Below are positions 51,624 to 53,505 of a DNA stretch of 53,505 nt, one piece after another. The translations under genes were made by a program, and so were the position numbers. Source of the DNA: Christensenella sp. UBA1685 (GTDB lineage Bacteria; Bacillota; Clostridia; Christensenellales; CAG-138); contig DCKB01000011.1 of the NCBI GenBank assembly GCA_002320595.1, positions 1-53,505 of the forward strand, in the 5' to 3' direction. The notes beneath the pieces were generated by a model. That model saw only the letters and a program-made list of their open reading frames with translations, had not been told where the DNA came from and ran no database searches. Positions within the stretch are counted from its first letter, which is position 1; each line of letters starts with the position of its first letter.

Positions 51624-51730
51624 GCGTGTTTGCTAGGATCGGTGATTTGCGGCCACTAGCCCCGGCAGCGAAGCGTCCAACCTCGCACGACACGCCCAAA
51701 TAAATACATTTACCATTAGGAGGACGCGCC
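51624..51730 (+). promoter_or_regulatory. Structured 5' leader of rplM (L13-leader-like)
   Basis: A closing helix GCGTGT 51624-51629 with ACACGC 51690-51695 encloses an inner GCTAG 51632-51636 with CTAGC 51656-51660. Position, size and multi-helix form match the L13 autoregulatory leader known in Bacillus. The ribosome binding site AGGAGG follows at 51718-51723. Family assignment was not tested against a model. Confidence 0.5.
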
Positions 51731-52162
51731 ATGAAAACCTATATGGCAAAAGGCGAGACCGTCGAACGTAAGTGGTATGTTGTGGATGCTGACGGAATGG
51801 TGCTCGGCCGTCTCGCTTCCCAAGTAGCCGCTATCCTTCGCGGAAAACATAAGCCGATATATACGCCGCATTGCGACACCGGCGACCATGTCATCATCAT
51901 CAACGCCGGCAAGGTCACGATGACCGGCCACAAGCTCGACCAGAAGATGTACCGCCATCACACCGGATATCCCGGAGGCCTGAAGGAGACCAGCTATCGC
52001 GATCTTCTCAGCAAGAAGCCGGAATTTGCTGTGTATGAGGCAATTCGCCGCATGATGCCCAAAGGGCCGCTCGGCCGCCAGATGCTCAAGAAGGTTCGCA
52101 TTTATGCTGGCCCGGAGCATAAGAACGCTGCGCAGATGCCCGAAACGCTCGTGCTCAAATAA
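51731..52162 (+). CDS. rplM: 50S ribosomal protein L13
   Basis: 143 residues, with the L13 signatures KWYVVDADGMVLGRLAS, ILRGKHKPIYTPHCDTGDHV and the C-terminal RRMMPKGPLGRQMLKKVRIY. An early assembly protein of the large subunit. AGGAGG lies 7 bases before the ATG. It is followed after 20 bases by rpsI in the usual order. Confidence 0.98.
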   Translation: MKTYMAKGETVERKWYVVDADGMVLGRLASQVAAILRGKHKPIYTPHCDTGDHVIIINAGKVTMTGHKLDQKMYRHHTGYPGGLKETSYRDLLSKKPEFAVYEAIRRMMPKGPLGRQMLKKVRIYAGPEHKNAAQMPETLVLK

Positions 52163-52182
52163 GCGGGAAGGAGAAACGAAAC

Positions 52183-52578
52183 ATGGCAACAGTTACCCAG
52201 TATCTCGGAACCGGCAGGCGTAAAAAGTCGGTCGCCCGCGTTCGTCTGCTCCCCGGCAGCGGCAATATCACCGTCAACAAGCGTGACATTGAGGATTATT
52301 TCGGCTACGAAACCCTTAAGATGATTGTTCGCGCGCCGATGGTGCTTACCGACACGCTTTCCAAGTTCGACGTAAACGTCAACGTTTACGGCGGCGGCTA
52401 CACCGGTCAGGCCGGTGCGATCCGCCATGGTATCGCCCGTGCGCTTATCGTCGCAGACCCCGAGCTGCGCGGTGCACTTAAGAAAGCCGGATTCCTCACG
52501 CGTGATCCGAGGATGAAGGAAAGGAAGAAGTACGGTCTCAAGGCAGCTCGCCGCGCGCCGCAGTTCTCCAAGCGTTAA
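52183..52578 (+). CDS. rpsI: 30S ribosomal protein S9
   Basis: 131 residues, with the S9 motifs QYLGTGRRKKSVARVRLLPG and a C-terminal FLTRDPRMKERKKYG segment ending APQFSKR. The final arginine reaches the ribosomal P site. GGAAGGAG precedes the ATG. A strong terminator closes the unit. Confidence 0.98.
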   Translation: MATVTQYLGTGRRKKSVARVRLLPGSGNITVNKRDIEDYFGYETLKMIVRAPMVLTDTLSKFDVNVNVYGGGYTGQAGAIRHGIARALIVADPELRGALKKAGFLTRDPRMKERKKYGLKAARRAPQFSKR

Positions 52579-52593
52579 CAAACCGTTTTGCGC

Positions 52594-52627
52594 GCCCCCA
52601 TTGGATTCCTTTGGGGGCTTGTTTTTA
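52594..52627 (+). terminator. Rho-independent terminator of rplM-rpsI
   Basis: GCCCCCA (52594-52600) and TGGGGGC (52612-52618) with an 11-base loop, followed by TTGTTTTT. Confidence 0.9.
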
Positions 52628-52661
52628 TCTTGAAATATTGATTAAAAACGGGAGAAAAGCC

Positions 52662-53414
52662 ATGCGCTTCAAAGCCGTCTTTTTTGACCGGGATAATACT
52701 CTGACCTATTATAATCCGCAAAAGCTGGCATGGCGGAACGAAACCGTTGCCGCGTGGAGCGGAAAGCCGTTAGACCTGCCATATGAAAAAATGATGCGCT
52801 TGTTTGAACTTGCGGCAGAGGGGCGGAGTCCATGGTACCGGGATTTAGAGGATGAGCGAGAATTCTTTCGCCGGTATTATCGCCGCCTGCTGATCGGCGA
52901 GGGTGTGCAGGAAGATTTGGACGCCCGCGCGGAGCTGCTGTTTCACGAACTTTGGTGCAACAACGACAGGCTGGTATACGACGAAGTGCCGGAGGTGCTC
53001 CAATACTTCCGGGAAAAGGGATACAGGCTGGGCGTGATCAGCGACACATCTCCCTCGTTGGAATATACATTGCAGCAACTCGGCATTGCAAAGTACTTTA
53101 CCTCGTTTACGGCCAGCTCGCTTGTAGGCGCAATGAAGCCAAGCCCCGTTATTTTTAATGCGGCGTTGCAGGCGCAGGGCGTTACCGCGCAAGAAAGCCT
53201 GTATGTGGACGATTATAAACCGGAGGCGGACGGCGCGCGGGAGCAGGGCTTTACCGCATTTCTGCTGGACCGCAGCGGAAAAAACAGGGAGCCTTGGACG
53301 ATTTCAAGCCTCCATCAGATGGTCGATTTCGTTAAATGTGGGTTTGTCAAACATGTTGGACGGTATAGCAACGAAGGAAAAGGTTGGGCGAGCAATACTG
53401 TAAAGGGCGCATAG
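52662..53414 (+). CDS. HAD-superfamily hydrolase
   Basis: 250 residues. Motif I is FFDRDNTLTY (Asp9 nucleophile, Asp11), motif II ISDTS (about 126-130), motif III the Lys in MKPSP, and motif IV VDDYKPEADGAREQG. The order and an N-terminal helical cap (about 20-95) fit subfamily IA phosphatases of the phosphoglycolate phosphatase/pyrophosphatase type; the substrate is unknown. GGGAGA precedes the ATG at 52662; the longer frame from 52611 includes the terminator. The C-terminal 30 residues (after MVDFV) are unlike the family and may be an altered tail. Confidence 0.85.
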   Translation: MRFKAVFFDRDNTLTYYNPQKLAWRNETVAAWSGKPLDLPYEKMMRLFELAAEGRSPWYRDLEDEREFFRRYYRRLLIGEGVQEDLDARAELLFHELWCNNDRLVYDEVPEVLQYFREKGYRLGVISDTSPSLEYTLQQLGIAKYFTSFTASSLVGAMKPSPVIFNAALQAQGVTAQESLYVDDYKPEADGAREQGFTAFLLDRSGKNREPWTISSLHQMVDFVKCGFVKHVGRYSNEGKGWASNTVKGA

Positions 53415-53436
53415 GACGGTTATTGGAGGCTCTTCG

Positions 53437-53505
53437 ATGCACAGCGAGCTGAGCATCGAAGTCGGCAAGCGAGTAGAAACGATGGGAGTCGTAGAAGCGA
53501 CGCTG
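53437..53505 (+). CDS. Start of an unidentified coding region (cut by window edge)
   Basis: An ATG at 53437, with GGAGG 7 bases upstream (53425-53429), opens a 23-codon frame to the window end: MHSELSIEVGKRVETMGVVE, then three more residues. The ribosome binding site and open frame make a real gene plausible, but the piece is too short to assign to a family. It starts 22 bases after the HAD gene. Confidence 0.4.
   Translation, partial: MHSELSIEVGKRVETMGVVEATL

Overview
This window looks like a chromosomal segment of a spore-forming, moderately GC-rich member of the Clostridia (Bacillota). The evidence is a complete spoIIAA-spoIIAB-sigF operon, a gerA-type germinant receptor operon, yunB, the c-di-AMP synthase pair cdaA-cdaR, an L27 carrying the Firmicutes N-terminal extension next to its protease gene prp, and Firmicutes-type gene order (rbgA-rnhB-yraN-...-dprA-topA-trmFO-hslVU). 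I cannot name a genus. No rRNA, tRNA, CRISPR array or prophage was seen. The only mobile DNA is a transposase fragment at the left edge.

Layout. 1-239: 5' end of an insertion sequence, cut by the window edge. 268-1374: rplU-prp-rpmA with a strong promoter, a structured leader and a terminator. 1402-3597: GNAT acetyltransferase, 8-oxoguanine glycosylase and a TraX-like membrane protein, translationally coupled. 3734-4378: YadS/TRIC-type membrane protein. 4489-6055: spoIIA operon behind a SigH-like promoter. 6135-7716 (minus): yunB and a secreted peptidoglycan-binding protein. 7782-12453: class A PBP, a uracil-DNA glycosylase without iron-sulfur cysteines, and an SH3/peptidoglycan-binding protein that shares its C-terminal domain with the protein at 6135. 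12509-12691 (minus): small acidic protein. 12841-16922: gerAA-gerAB-gerAC plus a tiny two-helix membrane gene. 16933-17603: two small genes. 17724-21471: cdaA, cdaR and a flavoprotein. 21517-24413: a lipoprotein and a membrane-anchored beta-propeller. 24418-26194 (minus): three small membrane proteins and an MFS transporter. 26353-31489: ABC ATPase, FtsX-type permease and a secreted YhgE-like protein. 31638-45988: RNA/DNA housekeeping cluster interrupted by a large GT-C glycosyltransferase and GtrA. 45999-51011: SleB-type lipoprotein, isoaspartyl dipeptidase, and a nucleotidyltransferase fused to a degenerate phosphomannomutase domain. 51023-52627: trmL, then rplM-rpsI with a leader and terminator. 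52662-53414: HAD hydrolase. A further reading frame runs off the right edge.

The dominant theme is cell envelope and sporulation: forespore sigma control, a germination receptor, a cortex/cell-wall hydrolase, PBP1A, c-di-AMP signalling and many secreted proteins with proline/threonine-rich linkers. The most interesting leads are (1) a C-terminal domain shared by two peptidoglycan-binding proteins, carrying a His...Gly-His-x-Cys pattern resembling a rearranged L,D-transpeptidase motif; (2) the nucleotidyltransferase/pseudo-phosphomannomutase fusion, whose start codon sits 5 nt after a terminator-like hairpin in a structured leader; (3) a cluster of tiny tail-basic membrane proteins; (4) a candidate D subunit in the ger operon; and (5) a topoisomerase I with Met in place of a near-invariant active-site Arg. 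All functions are inferred from reading the sequence; no database search was run.
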